The notes under the pieces were generated by a model. It was not told the DNA's origin. It saw only the letters and a program-made list of their open reading frames with translations, and did no database searches. DNA of 64,000 bases. Source: Sphingobacterium populi. Lineage in GTDB: Bacteria; Bacteroidota; Bacteroidia; Sphingobacteriales; Sphingobacteriaceae. Positions 17,626 through 26,791 of this stretch are shown piece by piece (position 1 is the stretch's first letter; every line of letters begins with the position of its first letter). A program made the translations under genes and the position numbers. The stretch lies in contig NZ_LQXS01000002.1 in NCBI RefSeq assembly GCF_001586775.1, positions 310,001-374,000 on the forward strand, written 5' to 3'.

Positions 17626-18537
17626 ATGATCAAAAGCATAAAATTATCCCCTAGAAAAGTAATGAGAATGGCTAGACGCCATACCTTGATTTATATCGTC
17701 TTCGTCCTAATCATTGGTGGATGTGCTTCATCCAACAAAATGCAACGATCACGAAATCATCACCCAGAAACAAAGCTTGGTTGGCAGCTCGGAGCACAAG
17801 CGTACACGTTCAAAAAGTTTACGTTTAGCGAAGCGGTCGTGAAAATCGCCAGTTGTGATCTACACTATGTAGAAGCGTACCCACAACAAGAAATAGGAGG
17901 AGGAATTCAAGAAAAAATGGATTATCATATGTCCGAAGATAGCCGTAAGTATATCAAAAAGCTATTGAAAGCTAACAATATGCGTTGGCAAGCTTACGGT
18001 GTGATAAAAGCGAAAGATGCGACAGAGTGGAGAAAAGTTTTTGAATTCGCCAAAAGCATGGGGATAGAGACCATCACCTGTGAGCCAGATATCGCTATGC
18101 TTGACGAGATTTCGAAACTTTGCGACGAATTTGACATTCGTGCTGCGATTCATAATCATGCCTCGCCATCGTACTACTGGCAACCCGAAACGGTCTTGCA
18201 AGCTATACAAGGTAAAAGCAATAAAATAGGCGTAGCGGCAGATATAGGACATTGGCTACGATCGGGCTTAGATCCTGTAGCAAGTCTTAAAAAGCTAGAA
18301 GGGAAAGTATTTCATTTGCATTTCAAAGATCTGAATGAACAATCGAGTAAAAAGGCGCATGATGTACATTGGGGTACAGGAGCTATTGATATTCCAGGGG
18401 TAATTGCTGAATTGAAGCGTCAGCAGTTCGCCGGAATGATCGCTGCCGAATACGAATATAATTGGGATAATAATGTCGAAGATGTACGAATCAGTGTAGA
18501 AAATTTTAGAAAAATAGTAACTGAATTAACAAAGTAG
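17626..18537 (+). CDS. TIM-barrel sugar isomerase/epimerase-family lipoprotein
   Basis: About 303 residues. The N-terminus is a lipoprotein signal (hydrophobic IYIVFVLIIGGC), so the protein is periplasmic or outer-membrane. The body is an AP-endonuclease-2-like TIM barrel: LGAQAYTFKKFTF, YVEAYPQQ, AAIHNHASPSYYW, ADIGHWLRSG, VFHLHFKDLN and AAEYEYNWDNN supply the usual His, Glu and Asp metal ligands. It is 9 bases behind the dehydrogenase. A periplasmic isomerase has no sugar phosphate to act on. Enzymes of this fold also cleave 3-keto glycosides (the CarC/DgpC type), which would fit as the next step after the dehydrogenase; that is inference. Confidence 0.75.
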   Translation: MIKSIKLSPRKVMRMARRHTLIYIVFVLIIGGCASSNKMQRSRNHHPETKLGWQLGAQAYTFKKFTFSEAVVKIASCDLHYVEAYPQQEIGGGIQEKMDYHMSEDSRKYIKKLLKANNMRWQAYGVIKAKDATEWRKVFEFAKSMGIETITCEPDIAMLDEISKLCDEFDIRAAIHNHASPSYYWQPETVLQAIQGKSNKIGVAADIGHWLRSGLDPVASLKKLEGKVFHLHFKDLNEQSSKKAHDVHWGTGAIDIPGVIAELKRQQFAGMIAAEYEYNWDNNVEDVRISVENFRKIVTELTK

Positions 18538-18667
18538 TTGATATTATTTCTGCTGAGCTTACCATTCAGTTGTGCCATTAGGACTTTTCTAGTATAGCAT
18601 CTACCAGATGAGATTTGGAAAGGTATCCAACAAAATGAGTATATTGGTAAGACACTAACACGAAATA

Positions 18668-19912
18668 ATGCTCATGACAAGTTATCCAATTGCTATCGAC
18701 GAAATTACTTTATCATATATTCAAAGAGAAGAAAAGTTTGGTGCACACAATTATCATCCACTTCCAGTTGTATTGAATAAGGGAGAAGGAATTTATGTAT
18801 GGGACGTCAACGGGAAACGTTTTTTTGACTTTTTGTCTGGCTATTCGGCGGTGAACCAAGGACATTGTCATCCCAAGATTGTAGATGTATTTGTGGATCA
18901 AGCACGGACATTAACGCTGACATCGCGCGCATTTCACGCAGAAAAATTTGTGGAATACACCGAGTACATCACCGCGCTCTTCGGCTTTGATAAAGTGCTG
19001 CCGATGAATGGGGGAGTAGAAGCCGTAGAAACAGCAATTAAACTAGCTCGGCGTTGGGGATATCGGGTAAAACATGTTCCCGAAGATCAAGCTAAAGTGG
19101 TTACGGCAGCAGAGAACTTTCATGGTCGTACACTGAATGTTATTTCATTTAGTACCGATCTCACCGCAAAATCTGGTTTTGGTCCATATATGCCCGGTTA
19201 TGAAACCATTCCATTCAATGATCTCGAAGCGCTGAAACAAGTAGTGAAAGATCCTAACGTGGTCGCTTTTTTGGTTGAGCCCATTCAGGGCGAAGCGGGA
19301 GTTGTGGTACCAGAGGATGGTTATCTAAAAAGTGCGGCACAGATTTGTCGGGATGCGAATGTGTTGTTTATTGCCGATGAGATTCAAACCGGATTGGCGC
19401 GTACGGGCAAAATGCTGGCTTGCGATCATGAAGACGTGCGTCCAGATATTTTGATTTTGGGAAAAGCACTAAGCGGAGGCACTATGCCGATTTCGGCGGT
19501 GTTGGCCGATGATGAAATTATGCTTACGATTCAGCCAGGCGAGCACGGCTCTACCTTCGGAGGCAGTCCTTTGGCGGCGGCGACAGCGATGGCTGCATTG
19601 CAGGTGTTAGTCGATGAAAATTTAAGTGAAAATGCGGATCGACTTGGTCAGATATTTCGCGACACCATTCGCTCTTGGAATCATCCACATATTGCAGAAG
19701 TACGCGGTAAAGGTTTGTTAAATGCAATAGTCGTCAAGCATTCCAATGATAAAGCCGCAGAAATCCTCTGCTATGAATTGTTGCAAAATGGCCTATTGGC
19801 CAAGCCGACTCATGGTGATAAGATTCGCTTTGCGCCACCATTGGTGATTACCGAAGAAGAGCTTTTAGAAGCGCTGGATATTATCCGCAAAAGTTTTGCG
19901 GTGTTGGATTAG
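18668..19912 (+). CDS. rocD: Ornithine aminotransferase
   Basis: A class-III PLP aminotransferase of 414 residues that converts ornithine and 2-oxoglutarate to glutamate-5-semialdehyde and glutamate. Visible are the N-terminal [16 protein letters not shown] typical of ornithine aminotransferase, the PLP Asp in [12 protein letters not shown] (Asp237), and the Schiff-base lysine Lys266 in ILGKALSGG. Start at 18668 or the second ATG at 18674. It is a single gene, convergent with the sucB/sucA pair and separated from it by a hairpin. Confidence 0.95.
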   Translation: MLMTSYPIAIDEITLSYIQREEKFGAHNYHPLPVVLNKGEGIYVWDVNGKRFFDFLSGYSAVNQGHCHPKIVDVFVDQARTLTLTSRAFHAEKFVEYTEYITALFGFDKVLPMNGGVEAVETAIKLARRWGYRVKHVPEDQAKVVTAAENFHGRTLNVISFSTDLTAKSGFGPYMPGYETIPFNDLEALKQVVKDPNVVAFLVEPIQGEAGVVVPEDGYLKSAAQICRDANVLFIADEIQTGLARTGKMLACDHEDVRPDILILGKALSGGTMPISAVLADDEIMLTIQPGEHGSTFGGSPLAAATAMAALQVLVDENLSENADRLGQIFRDTIRSWNHPHIAEVRGKGLLNAIVVKHSNDKAAEILCYELLQNGLLAKPTHGDKIRFAPPLVITEEELLEALDIIRKSFAVLD

Positions 19913-19939
19913 TAAAATCCGATAATCCTTAAAATTAAA

Positions 19940-19969
19940 AATCCCCAAAACCGATAAGGTTTGGGGATT
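19940..19969. terminator. Terminator between rocD and sucB
   Basis: A 12-bp stem with one bulge: AATCCCCAAAACC (19940-19952) and GGTTTGGGGATT (19958-19969), loop GATAA. The U-rich tail is best on the minus strand (sucB side), but it may serve both convergent genes. Confidence 0.75.
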
Positions 19970-20002
19970 AATTATGTTTGCTTTAGCAGTTGCCACCGCC
20001 TA

Positions 20003-21262
20003 TTATACTTCTAATAATAAGCGAGCTGGATCTTCCAACAACTGTTTAACACGTACTAGGAAGCTAACTGACTCGCGACCATCAATGATGCGGTGATCGT
20101 ATGATAATGCAATGTACATCATCGGACGAATCACGACTTGACCATTCTCCGCAATCGGACGTTGCACAATGTTGTGCATACCCAAGATCGCAGATTGTGG
20201 CGCATTGATGATTGGAGTAGACATCATCGATCCGAATACACCACCATTGGTGATGGTAAACGTTCCGCCTGTCATTTCATCAATTGACAATTTGTTGTCG
20301 CGTGCCTTTACTGCTAGATCAACGACCGATTTTTCGATTTGATATAAGCTCATTGATTCCGCGTTGCGAATGATTGGTACCACCAAACCTTTAGGTCCAG
20401 ATACGGCAATAGAAACATCTACAAAATCAGAATACACAATCTCGTTTTCTTCCAAGCGTGCATTTACCGCAGGCCATTCTTTCAAGGCTGTGGTAACGGC
20501 TTTCGTGAAGAACGACATAAAGCCAAGACCGACGCCATGCTTATCTTTGAAAGCATCTTTGTATTTGCCACGTAGATCCATGATTGGCTGCATGTTTACC
20601 TCATTAAATGTGGTAAGCATTGCAGTTTCATTCTTTACAGATACTAATCTGCGTGCTACGGTCTTACGCAATGAACTCATGCGTTCGCGTCTTTCGTTGC
20701 GTTCGCCTGGCGCACTTGCAGCAGGCGTTTCCGTTGATTTAGTAGCTGTTGATGCAGCTGGTTTAGATTCAGATTTGGACTTCGCTTGCGCTTTTTCCGC
20801 ATCTTCTTTAGTGATACGACCGTCTTTACCAGTTCCTTTTACCGCGCTCACGTCAATTCCTTTTTCACGCAAAATCTTTGCAGCAGCTGGAGATGCGGTA
20901 CCTGCCGCATATGAATCTTCACTTTCATCTTCAGAAGCAGATTCTTTTGCCTCTTTGTTATCTGAGCTTTTAGATTCTTCTTTTTTCTCTTCTTTCTTAT
21001 CGCTATCACCACCGCCAGATGGAGCATCGCCATCTTCGATGGTACAAACTACGGCACCAATCTCCAATGTATCGCCTTCCTGTGCGATAATCTTCAAAAT
21101 ACCAGCTTGCTCAGCAGGCAATTCAAAAGTCGCTTTGTCGGACTCTAACTCAGCAATGTTTTCATCCATCTCTACGTAATCTCCATCTTGTTTTAGCCAC
21201 TGGGCCAAAACAACTTCGGTGATGGATTCGCCTACGGTAGGAACTTTTATCTCTAAGCTCAT
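20003..21262 (-). CDS. sucB: Dihydrolipoyllysine succinyltransferase (2-oxoglutarate dehydrogenase E2)
   Basis: A 419-residue E2 core of the 2-oxoglutarate dehydrogenase complex. Residues 1-75 are the lipoyl domain (lipoylated Lys43 in LESDKATF). An acidic/Ala-rich linker follows, then an E3-binding domain at about 120-155 ([25 protein letters not shown]), a second linker, and the catalytic domain from about 190 with the active-site [16 protein letters not shown]. It lies 58 bases downstream of sucA on the same strand. Cytoplasmic TCA-cycle enzyme. Confidence 0.96.
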   Translation of the reverse strand: MSLEIKVPTVGESITEVVLAQWLKQDGDYVEMDENIAELESDKATFELPAEQAGILKIIAQEGDTLEIGAVVCTIEDGDAPSGGGDSDKKEEKKEESKSSDNKEAKESASEDESEDSYAAGTASPAAAKILREKGIDVSAVKGTGKDGRITKEDAEKAQAKSKSESKPAASTATKSTETPAASAPGERNERRERMSSLRKTVARRLVSVKNETAMLTTFNEVNMQPIMDLRGKYKDAFKDKHGVGLGFMSFFTKAVTTALKEWPAVNARLEENEIVYSDFVDVSIAVSGPKGLVVPIIRNAESMSLYQIEKSVVDLAVKARDNKLSIDEMTGGTFTITNGGVFGSMMSTPIINAPQSAILGMHNIVQRPIAENGQVVIRPMMYIALSYDHRIIDGRESVSFLVRVKQLLEDPARLLLEV

Positions 21263-21320
21263 AATGTTGTTTTTTTAACCGGTAAAGCACTAAACCGTGC
21301 TGCCGATTTGCGTTTGTTGT

Positions 21321-24061
21321 TTATGCAAATGATTTATTAACGATTTCTTCTTGTTGTACCGTGTGCTTTTTCATGTAACCAGTAGCCGGACTCGCATTTT
21401 CTGTTCTAGAAATCACATCGGTAAATTCAATATCGGATTTGCGGAATTTGCGACAATAATATGGCCATGCACCCATATTTTCATTCTCTTCTTGTACCCA
21501 AACGAAATCTGTTGCTTTTTTGTAACGTGCGCGAATCTCTTCTAGTTGCGCTACTGGCGCTGGATACAATTGCTCGATACGTACAATAGCTACGTCCGTA
21601 CGTTTATCAGCTTGCTGTTTCTCCAACAGATCAAAATATACTTTACCAGAACAAAATAGAACACGCTTCACGCTAGCTGCTTTAGCATAGGTGTCGTCTA
21701 ATACCGGTTGGAAGTCATTATCCGTAAAATCAGCTAGTTTTGAAGTAACTTTTGGATGGCGCAGCAAACTCTTAGGCGTGAAAACAACGAGCGGTTTACG
21801 GAAATCGCGGACTAACTGACGGCGTAACAAATGAAAATAATTTGCAGGTGATGTACAATTAGCCAGAATCATGTTGCCATGAGCACATAGTTCCAAGAAT
21901 CGCTCGATTCGTGCAGACGAGTGCTCCGGACCTTGCCCTTCCATACCATGTGGCAACATCAAGACCATACCGTTAGAACGTCTCCATTTGCTTTCTGCAC
22001 TGGCCAAATACTGGTCGATAATAATTTGTGCACCATTGTAGAAGTCACCAAACTGCGCTTCCCATACGGTCAATGCATTTGGATTTGCCAGGGCATAGCC
22101 ATATTCAAAACCTAATACCGCATATTCGGAAAGTAAGGAGTTGTAGATGCTGAAACGATCTCCGCCATCCACTTGCGCCAATGGCACGTATTTCTCTTCT
22201 GAATCCTCTAAAGTCAGTACCGCGTGACGATGCGAAAAAGTACCACGTTGAACATCCTGACCGGAGATACGCACGCGTTTACCATCGGCCAATAAGCTGG
22301 CATAAGCCATCAACTCACCCATTGCCCAATCGTATGAATCTTTTTCGATCATCTTGCTGCGATCTTCAAATAGCTTCGAGATCTTGCGAAAGAATTTTTT
22401 CTCTTTCGGTAATTCGGTGATTTGTTTTGCTAACGCTTTAAAAGAATCAGCAGAGATACGCGTTTTTACCGCGTCGTCCAAATCTACCTTGCGAGCTGGG
22501 CGAAGACCTTTCCACGCACCACCAAACATCGGTGCTTCATCTTCGATATTCTCGATTTTCTTCGCGTCATTGAGTTGGGATTGCAGGTAGGTTTTGAATT
22601 CTTTCTCTACTTCCTTGGCATAGTTGTTATCTATGCTTCCTTCATCCACCAATTTTTTGGCGTAAATATCTTTCGGGTTAGCATGCTTTTCGATCGCTTT
22701 ATACAATAATGGTTGGGTGAATTTTGGTTCATCCGCTTCATTATGTCCGTAGCGGCGGTAACATAGCAGATCGATATAAACGTCTGTTTTATATTTTTGA
22801 CGGTATTGTACTGCTAGATTGATGGCATACACGACTGCTTCGGCATTATCACCATTTACATGGAATACCGGAGAAGAAGAGATTTTTGCCACGTCGGTAC
22901 AATACGTTCCCGAACGCGCATCTTTATAATTGGTAGTGAAACCAACTTGGTTATTGATCACAATGTGAATGGTTCCGCCAGTTTTGTATCCATCTAATTT
23001 GGACATTTGCGTTACCTCGTACACCACGCCCTGACCGGCGATAGCCGCGTCTCCATGAATCAGGATCGGAGCGATCTTAGAAGAGTCGCCATCGTATTTC
23101 ATATCGATTTTGGAGCGAACAATTCCTTCTACGATTGGATCTACCGTCTCAAGGTGTGAAGGGTTAGGTGCCAGACTCAGGTGTACATCTTTTCCGCTAT
23201 CGGTTTTAATATCAGAAGAGAAACCCAAGTGGTATTTCACGTCGCCGCCAAATGCCATTTCTGGATCCTCGTCTTTGTACATTTTGCCTTCAAACTCTGA
23301 AAAGATAGATTTGTAGGATTTACCCATGATATTCGCCAACACGTTCAAACGTCCGCGATGTGCCATACCAATCATAAATTCCTGAATGCCGATATCAGCA
23401 CCTTTTTCGATAACGGAATCTAATGCTGGAATCAAGCTCTCTGCACCTTCCAAAGAGAAACGTTTCTGGCCCAGAAATTTGGTGCCCAAGAAGCTTTCAA
23501 AGACGACGGCTTTATTGATTTTTTGAAGAATTCTTTTTTTCTGGTCAGTGGAATAGTTTGGCGTGTTGCGCTCCGCTTCCATCTTGTCTTGCAACCATTT
23601 GATTTTCTCCGGATTACGGATATATCTAAATTCTACGCCGATAGATCGGCAGTAGGTATCTTCGATAAGTTGACGAATCTCGCGTAACTTTGCTGGCCCG
23701 ATACCAATCTCAACACCTGCATTGAACACTGTATCCATGTCGCGTCAGACAGACCGAAAGTCTCCAGTTCTTTGCCTGGGTAGTACTTACGGCGCTCGCG
23801 CACTGGATTGGTGTCAGTAAATAGGTGCCCACGATCACGGTATCCGTGTATCATGTTCAAAACGTTGATTTCCTTAATAGCGTGATCAGATACTTGATCA
23901 AAATTCTCTCCTTCAGAGCCTTCGGCCGTTTGCCCGAATTCAAAACCTTCAAAAAATTTCTGCCATCCAAAATCAACCGAGCTAGGATCCTCTTTATACG
24001 ATTGGTAGAGTCCTTCGATATAGCTGGTGTCTGCGTTACTCAAATAAGTTAACTTATCCAT
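21321..24061 (-). CDS. sucA: 2-oxoglutarate dehydrogenase E1, frameshifted in this sequence
   Basis: The thiamine-diphosphate E1 component; about 913 residues when the frameshift is bridged, the normal length. The N-terminal part (residues 1-107) starts MDKLTYLSNADTSYIEGLY and runs to ELETFGLSDA. The rest holds EFMIGMAHRGRLNVLANI, GDAAIAGQGVVYE and LPHGMEGQGPEHSSAR. The frame breaks at 23740-23741: adding one C on the plus strand restores SDADMDTVFNAG. An inactive sucA is improbable in an otherwise intact TCA operon, so a consensus error is the likeliest cause. First gene of the sucA-sucB operon. Confidence 0.93.
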
Positions 24062-24090
24062 TTAAATATAAAATCATCTTTATAATTACG

Positions 24091-24122
24091 CAAATTTAGT
24101 AATAATAAAAGATTTAAGGCAA
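24091..24122 (-). promoter_or_regulatory. Predicted promoter of sucA-sucB
   Basis: Minus-strand TAAATTTG (24098-24091) matches TAnnTTTG and a TTG lies 21 bases upstream (24122-24120). The leader to the ATG at 24061 would be about 25 bases. Confidence 0.5.
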
Positions 24123-24228
24123 TTAATTGCCATAATAAATCGAGTGAATTGCGAAAGTTTTTTGGAGGTAATATGAGGCGATTAGTCAGTGTTTAAACAT
24201 AAAACAGACGGATTGTTTAGCTTGTGAA

Positions 24229-24702
24229 TTATGTATGTTGTGTATAACACATTTCGACGTGTTCGATACCATCCTCGTCATATTTTTCGCCGTCTGGTTT
24301 GAAACCCAGAGATTGATAAAACTGGTCGAGATAGGTTTGCGCACCAATTCGGATTCCTTGGTGAGGAAAATGTGCTTTCACCACTTCTATACTTTTAAGC
24401 ATCAGTTGCTTGCCATAAGAATGTCTTCTGAAAGCCGCTGTGGTGAGCACGCGACCGATTGAGGGTTCGGTAAAAGAAATTCCTGGTGGCACAATGCGCG
24501 TGTAAGCAGCTAGCGGGCCAGCTACTTCTTCACGACCGATAAGGTGCAGGCATTGTAAATCCTTGCTGTCCAAATCTTGATAAATGCAGTTTTGCTCCAC
24601 CACGAATACCTCAGATCGACTGCGTAAAATTTCATAAAGTTCGGTAGTCGATAGCTCATTAAAGGGTAAGAGCGTCCACAACAGTTCTTTTTGTAAGGGC
24701 AT
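24229..24702 (-). CDS. ElaA-type GNAT acetyltransferase
   Basis: A 157-residue GNAT protein of the ElaA family, recognised by LWTLLPFNELSTTELYEILRSRSEVFVVEQNCIYQDLDSKD (residues about 8-49, the family signature) and the acetyl-CoA loop FRRHSYGKQLMLKSI near residue 113. Acceptor substrate is unknown. It stands upstream of sucA on the same strand but 168 bases away with a promoter in between, so it is probably a separate unit. Confidence 0.82.
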   Translation of the reverse strand: MPLQKELLWTLLPFNELSTTELYEILRSRSEVFVVEQNCIYQDLDSKDLQCLHLIGREEVAGPLAAYTRIVPPGISFTEPSIGRVLTTAAFRRHSYGKQLMLKSIEVVKAHFPHQGIRIGAQTYLDQFYQSLGFKPDGEKYDEDGIEHVEMCYTQHT

Positions 24703-24801
24703 ATATCTATTTGTTTATTTGCAACACGATGTTGGTAAGTCGATTTTAAGGATTTTATCCTAACTTGGCAAGCATACTTGAAGAAATAATGATTTGCAGG
24801 C

Positions 24802-25314
24802 ATGAATAATGAGTACAGCTTTAGATTAGCGCGGCCAGAGATGGCGAATGCGATTTGGCAGATATTGGAAGAAGCGATACAGCGTCGTAAATCCGATGGT
24901 AGTTCGCAATGGCAAGATGGATATCCTAATTTAGCAGTTATTCAGCAAGACATTCAGCGCAAAGCAGGCTATGTGCTGTTGGATGGAGATCAACTGGTAG
25001 GATATTGCGCACTATTAATAGACGACGAACCAGCTTATCAGCATATTCAAGGCGCGTGGCTATCTGACCAATCCTTTGTCGTGTTCCACCGTGTAGCTAT
25101 TTCTAACAAATATATTGGAAAAGGTATAGCGCAGCAACTATTGCTGCATATCGAGGCATTTGCCAAAGAAAACGACATATTAAGCATACGTGCCGACACC
25201 AATTTTGATAATAAAGCGATGCTCCGAATTTTCGAAAAGTTGGGCTATCAATATTGTGGTGAAGTGGTATTTAGAGGTAGCTCGCGTAAAGCATTTGAAA
25301 AAATATTATCTTGA
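24802..25314 (+). CDS. GNAT-family N-acetyltransferase
   Basis: A 170-residue acetyltransferase with the acetyl-CoA-binding VFHRVAISNKYIGKGIAQQLLLHIEAFAKE block near residues 95-125, and the later ADTNFDNKAMLRIFEKLGYQYCGEVVFRG block typical of GNATs acting on small molecules or protein N-termini. Divergent from the ElaA-type gene with 99 bases between them. The substrate cannot be told. Confidence 0.8.
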   Translation: MNNEYSFRLARPEMANAIWQILEEAIQRRKSDGSSQWQDGYPNLAVIQQDIQRKAGYVLLDGDQLVGYCALLIDDEPAYQHIQGAWLSDQSFVVFHRVAISNKYIGKGIAQQLLLHIEAFAKENDILSIRADTNFDNKAMLRIFEKLGYQYCGEVVFRGSSRKAFEKILS

Positions 25315-25355
25315 TAATCAGTGTTTTGGCTTATTTTTAATCTATTTTACAACTA

Positions 25356-25382
25356 TTAATGTAATAAAATTTGTTACATTAA
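25356..25382. promoter_or_regulatory. Predicted Rrf2 operator 1 (palindrome) overlapping the promoter
   Basis: A perfect inverted repeat with 9-base arms, TTAATGTAA (25356-25364) and TTACATTAA (25374-25382), and a 9-base spacer. It overlaps the candidate -33 element TTTG (25370-25373); the -7 box TATCTTTG is at 25394-25401. Position over the promoter of the Rrf2 gene suggests autorepression. Confidence 0.65.
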
Positions 25383-25408
25383 TATTCAAGCCTTATCTTT
25401 GTACCGAA

Positions 25409-25816
25409 ATGAATAATACACGATTTGCTACGGCCTTGCACATTCTATCGCTCCTGTCTAAGTACCACAAGGAGTGGCTGAGCTCCGATTGGATAGCAAG
25501 TAGCATCAATGTGAATCCTGTTGTGGTACGTAAGGAGTTGAGCGTATTGCAGGAAAGGGGCTGGGTTGTTAGTAGAAAAGGCAAGGATGGTGGTTCGCGA
25601 TTGCAGGTATCCGGGAGTGAAATCAAATTAGGTGATCTTTACCAAGCTATCCGCAATACCGATATTTTAGGCAAAAAAAACAAGAATACTAATCCTAAAT
25701 GTCCGGTAGGAAAGGAAATAAATAATCGCCTGGATCATCTCTATGTAGCTACAGATCGTATCGTACTAGCTTCGCTGAATGAGCAAACTTTGCAAAATTT
25801 TGTCGATCAGTTTTGA
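25409..25816 (+). CDS. Rrf2-family transcriptional regulator (YwnA-like)
   Basis: A 135-residue regulator starting at MNNTRFATALHILSLL. The winged helix is seen in WLSSDWIASSINVNPVVVRKELSVLQERGWVVSRKGKDGGSRL (residues about 22-65). The three clustered cysteines of Fe-S Rrf2 proteins are absent (a single Cys in NPKCPVG), so it is more likely a thiol or ligand sensor of the YwnA type. It is followed after 57 bases by an NmrA-type reductase, a pairing seen for such regulators, and both genes have the same TGTAA-N9-TTACA site in front. Confidence 0.88.
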   Translation: MNNTRFATALHILSLLSKYHKEWLSSDWIASSINVNPVVVRKELSVLQERGWVVSRKGKDGGSRLQVSGSEIKLGDLYQAIRNTDILGKKNKNTNPKCPVGKEINNRLDHLYVATDRIVLASLNEQTLQNFVDQF

Positions 25817-25837
25817 TCCTCTTTTTTTGACTTATAA

Positions 25838-25856
25838 TGTAACAATATTTATTACA
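25838..25856. promoter_or_regulatory. Predicted Rrf2 operator 2
   Basis: TGTAA (25838-25842), 9-base spacer, TTACA (25852-25856): the same core and spacing as the site upstream of the Rrf2 gene, here 17 bases before the reductase ATG. Confidence 0.6.
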
Positions 25857-25873
25857 AATAAACTTGATAATAT

Positions 25874-26713
25874 ATGAAAATAGCAGTGACAGGAGCTACC
25901 GGACAACTAGGTCGTTTGGTAGTAGAGAAATTAAAACAAGCCGATGCAACAGTAATTGCTTTGGCTCGCAATCCTCAGCAGGCCAATGATCTTGGTGTAG
26001 AAGTGCGCGCCTTCGATTATGATCAGCCCGCACATATGGAAGAAGCTTTAGCGGGGGTTGATCGTTTGTTGCTAATTTCTAGTAACGAAATCGGAAAACG
26101 GCTGCAACACCACGAATCGGTGATTCACGCTGCGAAGAAAGCCGGGGTTTCGCAACTGGTGTTTACCAGTTTAGTCAATGTAGACCATTCGACATTGAAT
26201 CTAGCGGGAGAATATTTGGCTAGCGAAAAATCGCTAAAAGCTGCTGGTATTCCGTACACCATCTTGCGCAACGCTTGGTATACCGAAAATTATGCGGCAT
26301 CAGCAACCAATGCGGTTGCCGCTGGCGCTTTTATTGGTAGCGCTGGAGATGGTAAGATCTCTTCTGCTTCGCGCGAAGACTTGGCAGAAGCAGCAGTAGC
26401 AGTATTGCTTGGAGCAGATCACGAAGGCAAGGTATATGAGTTAGCAGGTGACCAAGCTTACACATTGGCTGATCTTGCGGCTGCTATATCCGAGTTTACT
26501 GGTAAAGATGTGCCTTATCGCAACTTACCGGAGGCAGCGTATAAAAGTGCGCTAGTTTCGCATCATGTGCCCGAAGATTTTGCTGGCCTGATAGCGAGTT
26601 GGGATGTTTCGGCTTCTAAAGGCGATTTGTATAGCGAAGATAAGACGCTCTCCAAACTAATTGGCCGGCCGACCACAGCAATGAAAGATACGGTAAAAGC
26701 CGCATTGTCCTAA
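25874..26713 (+). CDS. NmrA/QorB-like NAD(P)-binding reductase
   Basis: A 279-residue atypical short-chain dehydrogenase. The dinucleotide site is VTGATGQLGRLV at residues 4-15, with a modified Rossmann core and LVFTSLVNVDHS and YTILRNAWYTENYA as in quinone oxidoreductase 2 (QorB/YtfG) proteins. It probably reduces quinones or senses NADPH under oxidative or electrophile stress. Expression is likely controlled by the adjacent Rrf2 protein through the operator just upstream. Confidence 0.85.
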   Translation: MKIAVTGATGQLGRLVVEKLKQADATVIALARNPQQANDLGVEVRAFDYDQPAHMEEALAGVDRLLLISSNEIGKRLQHHESVIHAAKKAGVSQLVFTSLVNVDHSTLNLAGEYLASEKSLKAAGIPYTILRNAWYTENYAASATNAVAAGAFIGSAGDGKISSASREDLAEAAVAVLLGADHEGKVYELAGDQAYTLADLAAAISEFTGKDVPYRNLPEAAYKSALVSHHVPEDFAGLIASWDVSASKGDLYSEDKTLSKLIGRPTTAMKDTVKAALS

Positions 26714-26753
26714 TCAATAGCGCTAGGATGTATGTGATGTTTTAAACATCTTT

Positions 26754-26785
26754 GTGTAGCACCAGATCATAGTTTGGTGCTACAC
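26754..26785 (+). repeat. Hairpin upstream of the MalY-type gene
   Basis: A perfect 11-bp stem, GTGTAGCACCA (26754-26764) and TGGTGCTACAC (26775-26785), loop of 10 bases, ending 6 bases before the ATG at 26792. There is no U-tract, so it is not a standard terminator. It could terminate the reductase transcript weakly or occlude the next start. Confidence 0.5.
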
Positions 26786-26791
26786 ACGTTT

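Noticed and set aside
20364..21179. Long open frame (271 codons) on the plus strand opposite sucB
   Set aside because: It is antisense to the well-conserved lipoyl, linker and catalytic regions of sucB, has a Ser-rich composition expected from reversed codons, and shows no family motif.
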